DNA of 64,000 bases from Nocardia yamanashiensis NBRC 100130 (GTDB lineage Bacteria; Actinomycetota; Actinomycetes; Mycobacteriales; Mycobacteriaceae): NCBI RefSeq assembly GCF_001613325.1, contig NZ_BDCD01000037.1, positions 1 to 64,000 of the forward strand, written 5' to 3'. The notes below the pieces were generated by a model. That model had not been told where the DNA came from, searched no databases, and saw only the letters and a program-made list of their open reading frames with translations. A program made the position numbers and the translations under genes. Of this stretch, positions 40,766 through 49,205 are shown one piece after another; the first letter of the stretch is position 1, and each line of letters opens with the position of its first letter.

Positions 40766-41350
40766 TCACACCCGCAGCAGTGCCGTCTGCACCTGCCGCA
40801 GCCGTTCCACATCACCCCGGAACCCGGCTACCGCGTCGTTGTAGAGGAACGCCTCCCACAACCGCACCAGCGCGTACGCCAGCGTGGCCCGCTCGATCGG
40901 CGGCTGATACCCCTGCTCCTCGGCCCGTTCGATCAGCCCCTCCACCGCGGCCACCGCCGCCTGGTGCACCGGCCCGTCACTGCGGGTGATCAAGCGCAGC
41001 GCCGCCGTCGACTCGTTGTCGAAATAGGTGCGCAGCGAATCGTCTTCGACCAGCCAGTGAATGGTGTGGTCCAGAATCTCCAGCAGGCGGGCGCCGCCGG
41101 TGGCCCGCGAGCGCCGATCGGTATGCGCGATCATGCGATCCAGCTGCCGTGCGATGGCCGCGCCGAGCAGCCCGTCCCGCGACCCGAACCAGCGGTAGAT
41201 GCTGGCCCGCCCCACCCCGAGCTGGGCGGCGATGGCGTTCACATCCAGCCGCTTGCCCTCCAGGAACACCGCGATGGCCGCTTTCAGCACTTCCTCCCGG
41301 CTGGCCGTGGCCGGCCGGCCGGGCGCCCTGGTTCCCTCGCCGCGCGTCAC
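40766..41350 (-). CDS. TetR-family regulator
   Basis: The start is GTG 41350, overlapping the patatin stop as GTGA, so the two genes are coupled. The 194-residue product has a QsdR-like N-terminus: RPATASREEVLKAAIAVFL, then DVNAIAAQLGVGRASIYRWF and GSRDGLLGAAI. The C-terminal domain is helical (HTIHWLVEDDSLRTYFDNES, ALVRLWEAFLYND). The neighbouring patatin and the divergent acyl-CoA dehydrogenase operon, which starts only 71 nt from the patatin gene, are its likely targets, probably with an acyl-CoA or fatty-acid-type ligand. Confidence 0.85.
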   Translation of the reverse strand: MTRGEGTRAPGRPATASREEVLKAAIAVFLEGKRLDVNAIAAQLGVGRASIYRWFGSRDGLLGAAIARQLDRMIAHTDRRSRATGGARLLEILDHTIHWLVEDDSLRTYFDNESTAALRLITRSDGPVHQAAVAAVEGLIERAEEQGYQPPIERATLAYALVRLWEAFLYNDAVAGFRGDVERLRQVQTALLRV

Positions 41351-42300
41351 GCGGAAAGCATAGGGGTCAGGAACGGCGACAAGGCCCGCGTGGTCGCGGC
41401 GCGACCCAGGTCCAGGGCCTGTTGCAGCACGTCCGGATCGCGGGCGATGCGTCCGATATCGGGCGCGCCACGCGGCGGGCGGATCTGCATGACCGCCGGA
41501 TCGCCGGCGAACTCGCGCTCGTCCTCGGTGTGCCGCGCCCCGCGCGCCAGCCACGGTTCGACCGTGCCGGGGGCGTGCTTGGCCAGGAAGCGGGTCACCA
41601 CGCGGTTCTCCAAGGACGAAGGGGGACGGGCGATCTCGTCGTCGCGCCGGGTGCGCAGCACCAGCACCCGGGTCGCCCCCTGCGCCAAAGCCGTTCGGAT
41701 GGGCACGGATTCGGAGAGCCCGGCATCCACGTACCGCCGCTCGCCGATCCGCACCGGCCGACCCGCCAGCAGCGGCAGGCAGGTGGAGGCGCGCAAAGAC
41801 GCCTGTACCGCACGGGGATTGGTGAGCGTGGGATGCAGATCCACCGCCTCGCCGGTATCGGCGTCGGTGGCGATCGGATGGAAGGTGACCGGATTGGCCA
41901 GGATCGCCGGGAAGTCCATCGGCACGATGCGCTCGTACACGGTGTGCACCAGATAGTCGGTGTCCACCACACGCCCGCCGCGCAGCGCCCGGGTAGGTGA
42001 GATCACCCGATTGATGACCTCGGGATTCCAGGCCCGCCGCGACTCCCGCGCCCGCCCGCACAGCAGCCACGCGCCATTGAGCGCACCCGCCGACGCCCCG
42101 TACACGGCGTCGAAACTCGGCAGCAGACCCAGTTCCTCGATGGCCATCGCCATCCCGTGCGAGAACGCCCCGCGCGACGATCCACCCTCGATGACCAGCG
42201 CCAATCGGTGTTCGTCGCGACGGCGGCCGGGCACGCTGTCGGTGCGCCGCCGCCAGGCCAGCAGCTCGCCCACCCCGACGGCCTTGCTCTGCTCGGGCAC
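41347..42300 (-). CDS. Patatin-like phospholipase
   Basis: GTG 42300 follows GGGAGGGC and gives 317 residues. The patatin features are an oxyanion loop EGGSSRGAF (residues 38-46), the nucleophile elbow GASAG with Ser70, and VDAGLSESVP with the catalytic Asp of the Ser-Asp dyad (DAG instead of DGG). Such enzymes release fatty acids from lipids or act as acyl hydrolases. No signal peptide is present, so it is cytosolic or membrane-peripheral. Coupling to a TetR gene and divergence from fatty-acid-oxidation-type genes suggest a shared lipid-breakdown task. Confidence 0.88.
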   Translation of the reverse strand: MPEQSKAVGVGELLAWRRRTDSVPGRRRDEHRLALVIEGGSSRGAFSHGMAMAIEELGLLPSFDAVYGASAGALNGAWLLCGRARESRRAWNPEVINRVISPTRALRGGRVVDTDYLVHTVYERIVPMDFPAILANPVTFHPIATDADTGEAVDLHPTLTNPRAVQASLRASTCLPLLAGRPVRIGERRYVDAGLSESVPIRTALAQGATRVLVLRTRRDDEIARPPSSLENRVVTRFLAKHAPGTVEPWLARGARHTEDEREFAGDPAVMQIRPPRGAPDIGRIARDPDVLQQALDLGRAATTRALSPFLTPMLSA

Positions 42301-42336
42301 CCGCCCTCCCTTCGATGTCTGCGTCCATGATGCCAT

Positions 42337-42364
42337 TTGAGACATTGGAATCTCTGTGTATCAT
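42337..42364 (+). promoter_or_regulatory. Promoter of the acyl-CoA dehydrogenase operon
   Basis: TTGAGA (42337-42342) and TATCAT (42359-42364) are 16 nt apart, and the start codon lies 7 nt after the -10, giving a leaderless mRNA. An inverted repeat GAGA-N8-TCTC (42339-42354) sits across the -35/spacer and is a candidate operator for the local TetR. Confidence 0.65.
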
Positions 42365-42371
42365 ACCCGGC

Positions 42372-43538
42372 ATGCAATTGGCACTCACCGAGGACGAGCT
42401 GGCCTTCCGGGACGAGCTGCGCGCCTTCTTCCGCAGCGAGATCCCGGCCGAGATCCGCAATCGCGCCCGGCACGGGCAGGAACTGAGCAAGGACGACATC
42501 GTCACCGCGCAGCGCATCCTGAACGCGCACGGGCTGGCGACGCCGAACTGGCCGGTCGAATGGGGCGGTCGTGACTGGACCCCCGTTCAGCGCCATATCT
42601 GGCACGACGAACTGCAGCTGGCCTCGGTGCCGGAACCGCTCACCTTCAACACCAATATGATCGGCCCGGTCATCGCGCACTTCGGTGCGCAGGAGCTCAA
42701 GGAACGCTTCCTGCCCGCCACCGCGAACCTCGACATCTGGTGGTGCCAGGGCTTTTCCGAGCCCGACGCCGGCTCCGACCTGGCCTCGCTGCGCACCGTC
42801 GCGGTGCGCGACGGCGACGAGTACGTGATCAACGGCCAGAAGACCTGGACCACCGCCGCCCAGTCCGCCGACTGGATGTTCTGCCTGGCGCGCACCGATC
42901 CGAACGCGCCCAAGAAGCAGGCCGGCATCTCCATGCTGCTGTTCCCGCTCGATACCCCCGGCGTCACCGTGCGGCCGATCAAGCTGATCGACGGCGGCCA
43001 CGAGGTCAACGAGGTGTTCCTGGAGAACGTCCGGGTGCCCGCGAATCAGCTGGTGGGCGAGGAGAATCAGGGCTGGACCTACGCCAAGTTCCTGCTCGGC
43101 AACGAACGCACCGGCATCGCCGCGGTCGGCCAGACCAAGGTGCGGCTGTGGCTGGCCAAGGAGTACGCCAAGCAGACCCGCCTGGGCGCGGGCACCATGC
43201 TCGACGATCCCATGTTCGCCGCCCGCCTGGCCGAACTCGAAAACGAGCTGCTGGCACTGGAACTCGTGCAGTTGCGGGTCGCCGCCGGTTCCGCCGACGG
43301 CAAGCCCAACCCGGTGTCCTCGATCCTGAAACTGCGCGGCACCGAACTCCAGCAGGCCGTCACCGAACTGCTGGTCGACATCGCCGGACCGGATTCGCTG
43401 GTGCGCGAGGACGAATCGCGGCCGGACTGGGCGCACCGCAGCACCGCCACCTACCTGAACTACCGCAAGACATCGATCTACGGAGGATCCAACGAGGTGC
43501 AGCGCGGCATCATCGCTTCGACGATCCTCGGATTGTGA
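42372..43538 (+). CDS. Acyl-CoA dehydrogenase family protein (subunit 1)
   Basis: The 388-residue flavoprotein has N-terminal helices (LTEDELAFRDELRAFFRSE), the FAD-binding segment WWCQGFSEPDAGSDLASL and INGQKTWTTAAQ, and the C-terminal IYGGSNEVQRGIIAS signature. These enzymes introduce a trans-2 double bond into acyl-CoA. The second dehydrogenase gene follows 9 nt later. Paired unequal acyl-CoA dehydrogenases form alpha2-beta2 enzymes in mycolata, often for steroid or branched acyl-CoA side chains, so a heteromeric enzyme is likely. ATG 42372 is leaderless. Confidence 0.9.
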   Translation: MQLALTEDELAFRDELRAFFRSEIPAEIRNRARHGQELSKDDIVTAQRILNAHGLATPNWPVEWGGRDWTPVQRHIWHDELQLASVPEPLTFNTNMIGPVIAHFGAQELKERFLPATANLDIWWCQGFSEPDAGSDLASLRTVAVRDGDEYVINGQKTWTTAAQSADWMFCLARTDPNAPKKQAGISMLLFPLDTPGVTVRPIKLIDGGHEVNEVFLENVRVPANQLVGEENQGWTYAKFLLGNERTGIAAVGQTKVRLWLAKEYAKQTRLGAGTMLDDPMFAARLAELENELLALELVQLRVAAGSADGKPNPVSSILKLRGTELQQAVTELLVDIAGPDSLVREDESRPDWAHRSTATYLNYRKTSIYGGSNEVQRGIIASTILGL

Positions 43539-43547
43539 GGCGACACC

Positions 43548-44675
43548 ATGGATTTCGAACTCTCCACCGAACAGGAAATGCTGCGTGACACCGTGCGCGA
43601 TGTGCTCGGCCGCAGCTACACCCCCGAACGCCGCAACGAGGTGATCGCCACCGAACTCGGCTGGGATCCGAAGGTGTGGGCCACCTTCGCCGAAATCGGC
43701 TTGCTCGGGCTGACTTTCGCCGAGGCGGACGGCGGTATGGGCGCGGGGCCCATCGAGGCCATGCTGGTGCTCGAGGAGCTCGGCCGCGGGCTGGCCCCCG
43801 AACCGCTGCTGGACTGCGCCCTGCTGCCCGGCGGGCTGATCGGCCAGGCGGGCACCGACGCGCAGCGCAAGGACCTGCTGCCCAGGATCGCCGAGGGCGA
43901 ACTGCGAGTCGCGTTCGCGCACAACGAACCCGGCTTGCGCTGGCCCGCCACCGAGATCGGCACCCAGGCCATCGCGCGGGCCGAGGGCTGGCAGCTGGCC
44001 GGGCGCAAGAACCCGGTCTCGCACGGCGATTGCGCGGAACTGCTGATCGTCAGCGCGGCACTGCCGGAGGGCGGCGTCGGGCTGTTCCTGGTCGATCCCG
44101 AAGGCAGCGGCGTCCGCCGCACTGCCTTCGCCACTCATGACGGTCAGCGCGGCGCGGATATCGAATTCGACGGCGCGGCAGCGGAATTGCTCGGCGCCGC
44201 CGAGGACCGCTCGGCCCTCATCGCCGCCACCGCCATTCACGCCCAGGCGGCGCTGGGCGCGGAAGCCGTCGGCGCCATGTCCGAGGCGCTGCGGCTCACC
44301 ACCGAATACCTGAAGACCCGCAAGCAGTTCGGCGTCCCGCTGCGCACCTTCCAGACGCTGACCCAGCGCGCCGCCGATATGTACGTCTCGCTCGAACTGG
44401 CCCGCAGCATGAGCCTGTACGCGTCGATGTCGCTGGCCGACGGCATGATCGATCCGCTGGTCGCCTCGCGCGCCAAACTGCGAATCGGGCGCTCCGGCAG
44501 GCATATCGGCCAGGAGGCCATCCAGCTGCACGGCGGCATCGGCATGACCGCCGAATATCCGGTCGGCCACTACACCGCGCGGCTGACCGCCATCGAGCAC
44601 ACGCTCGGCGACTCCAGCGATCACCTGCGCTACCTCGCCGGTCAGGTCGCCGATCACCAGATGGTCGAAATCTGA
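43548..44675 (+). CDS. Acyl-CoA dehydrogenase family protein (subunit 2)
   Basis: This 375-residue relative of the previous gene product is shorter and diverged: LSTEQEMLRDTVRDVLGRS at the N-terminus, the middle FAD-domain motifs are weak (AFAHNEPGLRWPATEIG), while the C-terminal helical domain is well kept (LKTRKQFGVPLRTFQTLTQR, EAIQLHGGIGMTAEYPVGHY). The pattern of one conserved and one degenerate subunit fits a heterotetrameric acyl-CoA dehydrogenase. A Shine-Dalgarno-like GTGAGG lies before ATG 43548. Its stop overlaps the next start (TGATG). Confidence 0.88.
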   Translation: MDFELSTEQEMLRDTVRDVLGRSYTPERRNEVIATELGWDPKVWATFAEIGLLGLTFAEADGGMGAGPIEAMLVLEELGRGLAPEPLLDCALLPGGLIGQAGTDAQRKDLLPRIAEGELRVAFAHNEPGLRWPATEIGTQAIARAEGWQLAGRKNPVSHGDCAELLIVSAALPEGGVGLFLVDPEGSGVRRTAFATHDGQRGADIEFDGAAAELLGAAEDRSALIAATAIHAQAALGAEAVGAMSEALRLTTEYLKTRKQFGVPLRTFQTLTQRAADMYVSLELARSMSLYASMSLADGMIDPLVASRAKLRIGRSGRHIGQEAIQLHGGIGMTAEYPVGHYTARLTAIEHTLGDSSDHLRYLAGQVADHQMVEI

Positions 44676-45793
44676 TGCGCATTCGCGGCGCGGTGCTGGA
44701 GGAGATCGGACGCGGGCGGCCCTACGCCGGCACCGTGCCGATCACGGTCTGCGACCTCGAACTCGGCGATCCCGGACCCACCGAGGTCCTGGTCGCCATC
44801 GAGGCCGCCGGCGTCTGCCACTCCGACCTCAGCGTGGTGGACGGCAATCGCCCCCGTCCACTGCCCATGCTGCTGGGGCACGAGGCGGCGGGCACCGTCC
44901 TGAAGGTAGGGGAGCGGGTGGCGGATCTCGTTGCGGGACAACGAGTCGTCATGTCCTTCCTGCCGCGCTGCGAAAACTGCGACGCCTGCGACCGGGGCGG
45001 CCAACTGCCCTGTTCCGCGGGCACCCGCAGCAATACCGCGGGCGAGCTGCTGCACCACGCCGGGCACCTGTCTCGCGGCGGCGACCGCGTCCGCCATCAC
45101 CTCGGCGTCTCCGGTTTCGCCACGCACGCCGTGGTGGACCGGGCCTCCGTGGTGGCCGTCGGCGACGACGTCCCGGCGGAGGTGGCCGCCCTCTTCGGCT
45201 GCGCGGTCCTCACCGGGGGCGGCGCGGTGCTCAATGTGGCCGACCCGAGCGCCGCGGACAGCCTGATGGTGGTGGGCCTCGGCGGCGTCGGCATGGCCGC
45301 GCTGCTCACCGCCAAAGCCGTCGGCGTGCAACGGGTCATCGCCGTCGACCGGATGCCGGAGAAGCTGGCCATGGCGAAGGAACTCGGAGCCGCCGAGACC
45401 TACACGCCCGAACAGGTCCGCGCCGAAGGCATCCGCGCACGCTACGTGGTGGAATGCGCGGGCCACCCCGCCGCATTCGAAACCGCCTACGCCGCAACGG
45501 CTCCCGGCGGCATGACGATCACCGTCGGCCTACCCGCCCCGAACGCCACCGTGACCCTGCCGCCACTGACCCTGACCGCCGAAGCCCGCACCATTGTCGG
45601 CAGCTACCTGGGTTCGGCGGTCCCGGCCCGCGACATCCCGCGCTACGAGCAGCTGTGGCGGGAAGGACGACTGCCGGTCGAGCGCCTGATCTCCGCGCGC
45701 ATCGAACTGGAACAGATCAACGAGGCAATGGACCTGCTCGCCGACGGCAAAGCCGTCCGTCAAATCATCGTCTTCGGCCAGAACACCCCCTGA
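44675..45793 (+). CDS. Zinc-dependent alcohol dehydrogenase (MDR superfamily)
   Basis: The 372-residue protein has GVCHSDLSV with the catalytic-zinc Cys, GHEAAGTV, and a structural-zinc lobe CENCDACDRGGQLPC (Cys99, 102, 105 and 113). The Rossmann fold follows with VVGLGGVGMAALLTAKAVG. It oxidises an alcohol or reduces an aldehyde with NAD(P) or a bound cofactor. Overlap with the preceding stop makes it the third gene of the acyl-CoA dehydrogenase operon, so it probably handles an alcohol or aldehyde in the same lipid-type pathway. The size and GVCHSD motif fit class III-like and mycothiol/NDMA-dependent relatives, but I cannot choose among them. Confidence 0.9.
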   Translation: MRIRGAVLEEIGRGRPYAGTVPITVCDLELGDPGPTEVLVAIEAAGVCHSDLSVVDGNRPRPLPMLLGHEAAGTVLKVGERVADLVAGQRVVMSFLPRCENCDACDRGGQLPCSAGTRSNTAGELLHHAGHLSRGGDRVRHHLGVSGFATHAVVDRASVVAVGDDVPAEVAALFGCAVLTGGGAVLNVADPSAADSLMVVGLGGVGMAALLTAKAVGVQRVIAVDRMPEKLAMAKELGAAETYTPEQVRAEGIRARYVVECAGHPAAFETAYAATAPGGMTITVGLPAPNATVTLPPLTLTAEARTIVGSYLGSAVPARDIPRYEQLWREGRLPVERLISARIELEQINEAMDLLADGKAVRQIIVFGQNTP

Positions 45794-46056
45794 CGCGCCC
45801 ACTTCATGATCAACGGCGCATGAATGATGCGACACGCCGACAACCCCCTCACTCATGTGCCACTCGTCGCCGCTCGAGAACGCGACAACGGCCGGAACGA
45901 CGCCGGAAAGCGAGATAGCGGCTCCCGGCCGGGGGACCACAGCCGGGGACGGCAGGCGAAGCGACCCCACTATCTCGTTTCTCGCTGCGGCGAGACCTCC
46001 TGGCCCCCAAGGAAAATCAATAGCTGATCGAGTGTGACCATTCCTACACTCGGTCG

Positions 46057-47409
46057 ATGAACACCGCACGAATCCTCGATCACCTCCGCACCCACGACAC
46101 GGCGCTGACCCTGTCCAGGGCCGGCGTCGTGAAGTGGGACGACGCGGAATTCCACGGAGCGGCCTACAGCGCCGACCCGGAGAGTTACGCACTGCTGGCA
46201 CTGGTGCCGGGAGTGCGGGAGACGCAGCGCGCCCGCGTGCTGTTGCAGGTGCTGAAGACCTCCCGCGCGGGACTGGACGAGGCGACGCGGAAGAACGTCG
46301 ACAAGGCCACGCGGGCGCTGCTTTTCGGCGTTCGCCCGGACCTGGTGATCACCGTGCTGCTGGCGCTGCGGCGGATGCGGGCCAACCACAAGCACGTCAC
46401 CCGGGCCGTCCTGGCGTTCGTGCTCGACCATCCCGACGCCGAGCTGTTGATTCCGGCGCGGCGTCCTGCGCTGGTCGACTGCTTCGAGCACGCGCTCGGC
46501 AAGGCGACGGCGCGCGGGTGCGCGCGCATGATCGCCGAGGGGGACGTGGGTTCGGCCGCGTTGCGGCGAAAGCTGCTGCGGTTCACGGCGAATCCGGGCG
46601 TGGCCATCGCACGGGTGGCGCAGCTGTACGCGCCCGGCGTGCACGGTGTGCCCACGCTGACCGAGCCGGCGGTTCCGCTGGAGCCGGCCCCGGCGCGCGA
46701 TCCCATCGTCACCGTGAGCAATCGCGGACAGATCGCCGCCGCCCTGGTGCACGTCTACCGGGGCGGATCGGGGACCGAATTGGGCGCCGCGCTGGCCGGT
46801 TACGTCGCCGCGGCTACCCGCGACCTGCCGCGCAATCGCGATCACGTGGCCCTGGTACTGGACACCTCGGAGTCCATGCGGGGCTACGGCGAGCGCGAGT
46901 GGGCGCTGCTGTCCCAGGCCGAAGCGCTGCGGCTGGTGCTCGCCGAACTGTGCGAGCGGCTCACCGTCATCGAGGTCGGCCACGGCCAGACCGCGCCCAC
47001 CGATCTCGCGACCGGTCTGCTCGACGCCATGGAGCTGACGTCGCGCGCCGGAACCGACTCCACCGCAATGGTTTCCGGGCCGGACGTGGGCGGCGCGCCG
47101 GACGTGGTGGTGATCGTCACCGACGGCTACGAGAACCGGATGCCGGGCGATCTGGCGCGGGTGGCGTCGGCGCTGCGGCGGCTCGAGTTCACGACGCCGA
47201 TCCTGCTGGCGCAGGCCATGTTCACCGGCGGTGACGATCTCACCCTGCGCAATCCCGCACCGGAGCTGCCGCGGCAGGGGTTCTGGCACCAGGACGATTT
47301 CGGCGGGCTGCTGCCGTGGGTTTTCGCGCACGGGCCGTCGGGAGCGGAATGGATCCGGGCCGCGGCGCTGCGCTTCCTCGACGCTCGCTTGGAAGGAGCG
47401 AACGCATGA
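46057..47409 (+). CDS. VWA-domain protein with helical N-terminus (Ro/TROVE-like architecture)
   Basis: A 450-residue protein. Residues ~1-210 are helical, with repeat-like units (DKATRALLFGVRPDLVITVL, ANHKHVTRAVLAFVLDHPDA). Residues ~265-445 form a von Willebrand A domain with a complete metal site: D269-T-S271-E-S273 and T355-D356-G357. Helical solenoid plus VWA is the layout of Ro60/TROVE proteins, which bind Y RNAs and misfolded RNA; the sequence match to TROVE itself is not certain. ATG 46057 is 6 nt after TACACT (leaderless). The next gene overlaps it by ATGA. The upstream 263-nt gap has no gene and contains a GAGATAG/CTATCTC inverted repeat. Confidence 0.75.
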   Translation: MNTARILDHLRTHDTALTLSRAGVVKWDDAEFHGAAYSADPESYALLALVPGVRETQRARVLLQVLKTSRAGLDEATRKNVDKATRALLFGVRPDLVITVLLALRRMRANHKHVTRAVLAFVLDHPDAELLIPARRPALVDCFEHALGKATARGCARMIAEGDVGSAALRRKLLRFTANPGVAIARVAQLYAPGVHGVPTLTEPAVPLEPAPARDPIVTVSNRGQIAAALVHVYRGGSGTELGAALAGYVAAATRDLPRNRDHVALVLDTSESMRGYGEREWALLSQAEALRLVLAELCERLTVIEVGHGQTAPTDLATGLLDAMELTSRAGTDSTAMVSGPDVGGAPDVVVIVTDGYENRMPGDLARVASALRRLEFTTPILLAQAMFTGGDDLTLRNPAPELPRQGFWHQDDFGGLLPWVFAHGPSGAEWIRAAALRFLDARLEGANA

Positions 47410-48372
47410 CCAGACTCGATACCCTCGTGCGCGCCCCGGTCGACCTGACCGGGTACCGGCTGGGTGACCCGCAGCGCGCGGGCGTGCTCACCATAGTCCC
47501 GATCCACGGACCGGAACGGCCCGGCATCGTGCCGCCGCGTTCCGGGCTGAAGCTGAAGCAGGTGGTGGGTTACGGCAGCGTCGAGCTGCGCAATCCCGCC
47601 CCCGCCGGCGTGGCCATCGTGCCGCTGCACATCGGCTATATCCAGGAGGGCGCGCAGAATCACGCGCTGTGCTCGGCCGCCCTGCTCGGCGCGGGCGAGA
47701 CCCGCCGCTTCGACGACGCCTGCTGCGTGCAGGCGGCGCAGGGCGGTTACCTGGAGGGGCGCGATCAGTGGTTCTTCGTGCTGCCGCTGGAGCTGCGGGC
47801 ACAGGCGCTGGCGCTGCGCGGGCAGCCCGGGTATTCCCAAGCTGTGGCAGGACATCACCGTGCTGAACGCCCGGTACCGCCTGCCCGCCCGCGGGCATCT
47901 GGAGCAGATCCTGACCCGCGAGCGCGCGGTGCTGACCCAGTTCCGCAATCGCCTGGAGTTGCTGCCCGGCCAGCTGGGGGCGCTGTTCTTCCTCGGCGAG
48001 CGCTTCGCGGGGCTGGAGATCGCGCCGGATCCGCGGTACTTCGCGGAGATGTGGATGCCGCTGGTGTGCTTCGCCTACGGCGTCTCCGCCTGGCACGAGC
48101 ACCGGCCGCTGCCCGCGACGCAGGCCCTCGAGGCCGGCGATATCGCCGGGCTGCGTGCGGAACTGGCGAACTCGCGAGCGCGGCAGCGTGACGAGGTGCT
48201 GTCCTGGATGCCCCCGGCGAGCGGATTGAACAGCAAGGACGAGGAGAGCTACCTCGACCTGCACCTGTCCACCGTCTACGGTGAGGGCATCACCGGTCAG
48301 CTGGTGCGCGAGCACGAGCGCCTGGTCTACGCCTCGATCTTCCCGGTCGACTGGGTGCCCGGGCGGTGGTGA
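47406..48372 (+). pseudogene. ARPP-1-like (DUF6569) protein gene interrupted by a frameshift
   Basis: ATG 47406 overlaps the VWA stop. The first ~140 codons read MTRLDTLVRAPVDLTGYRLG ... LKLKQVVGYGSVEL ... GYLEGRDQWFFVLPLELRA, then the frame breaks at about 47829-47832 in the run GCCCGGGTAT. The next frame (offset by one base) continues IPKLWQDITVLNARYRL up to DWVPGRW at 48372, covering the rest of a single domain. Both halves have coding-quality composition, so one gene with a 1-base insertion is the reading. The fold resembles the ARPP-1 domain known from RNA-repair and Ro-type gene neighbourhoods. The break may be a true mutation, phase variation, programmed slippage or a sequencing error. 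Confidence 0.68.
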
Positions 48373-48542
48373 ATTAAATAGATTGCGCGCCAACGCAATA
48401 AAGGATTGAATAGCAGTACGGGAACTGAGCCGGGCACGACGGGATCCAACTTCATTCCACATGAAGCAAATGAATTCGCCTGCTAAGCGAAAGATCAATG
48501 CCCCGCCATCGCGCCGGCCGCCTGTCCCGTACCTTACTCCGA

Positions 48543-48576
48543 AAGCCCCGGTGGAGACCTGACTCCACCGGGGCTT
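48543..48576 (-). terminator. Hairpin terminator
   Basis: A perfect 14-bp stem AAGCCCCGGTGGAG/CTCCACCGGGGCTT with a 6-base loop lies 9 nt beyond the minus-strand stop at 48586, and would also stop transcripts from the VWA unit. Between 48373 and 48540 is an AT-rich patch (GAATTAAATAGATTG) with no gene. Confidence 0.7.
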
Positions 48577-48585
48577 CGTAATGTC

Positions 48586-48945
48586 TCACGCCGTCAGCAA
48601 TCCGGCTCGCTGACGCGAATCGTCCTCGGTCCGAGTGATTTCCGGAGCCGGTCGCGGGCGCGTTCGCACCGCCGCGCTGAAGAGTTGATATTCCGCCGAC
48701 GGCACGCACACCTCCCGATACGGATGGCGCTGCCCGACCCGCCGCTGCGGACCCGGAATGACCACGCCGGTGCGCGGCGCCTGCCCCTTGGCCTCCTGCG
48801 ACCGGACCCAGCTCTGCATGGCGCGCGAGTCGATACTCGGCAGGTACTCGACGGCGTCCTCCCACTCCAGACCCTCCACCTGCATCGGGTCGGAGACCGC
48901 GGTGACGACCACGGCGTATGCCGTCCCGACGGTGTTGTCCGCCAT
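48586..48945 (-). CDS. Hypothetical protein
   Basis: A 119-residue product starting at ATG 48945 behind AGGGGGTAGG. It begins MADNTVGTAYAVVVTAVSDP, continues with VEGLEWEDAVEYLPSIDSRA and ends in a basic, Pro/Arg-rich tail. No signal, membrane span or known motif is visible. Codon use and the ribosome binding site support a real gene, and a hairpin terminator follows. Function unknown. Confidence 0.62.
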   Translation of the reverse strand: MADNTVGTAYAVVVTAVSDPMQVEGLEWEDAVEYLPSIDSRAMQSWVRSQEAKGQAPRTGVVIPGPQRRVGQRHPYREVCVPSAEYQLFSAAVRTRPRPAPEITRTEDDSRQRAGLLTA

Positions 48946-49087
48946 ACGGACCTACCCCCTGTCCATGCTCGAGGCCGTCTCCCCGGCCCGGAGATCTCCG
49001 GCGTTGCACGGGGAATGTTCAGGATACTTCGAAAGATCTTGCCTTACTGGGCGTTTCACTGTTGTACCAGGTCGGTTGCGACTAATT

Positions 49088-49116
49088 GTGACACCCGCAA
49101 CAGTGTTGCGGGTCAC
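49088..49116. promoter_or_regulatory. Inverted repeat upstream of the flavin monooxygenase unit
   Basis: GTGACacCCGCAAC-AGT-GTTGCGGGTCAC is a nearly complete inverted repeat about 90 nt upstream of GTG 49206, in an AT-richer patch. Its centre and 12-base arms suit a dimeric repressor, but a hairpin in RNA is equally possible. The whole gap 48946-49205 is otherwise gene-free and should hold both divergent promoters. Confidence 0.45.
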
Positions 49117-49205
49117 CTTGGGGCAAGTCGGAATACCTGCGCGTCCTAGGATGTTCAGGAGGTTGACATATCCACCAAAGGCGGATGGCTCTCGAGGAGG
49201 ACCCC

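Noticed and set aside
45794..46056. A structured RNA suggested by GAGATAG...CTATCTC arms
   Set aside because: The arms are only about 8 bp and 55 nt apart with no further pairing that I could confirm. A covariation search would be needed, so it is mentioned only as context for the Ro-like gene.
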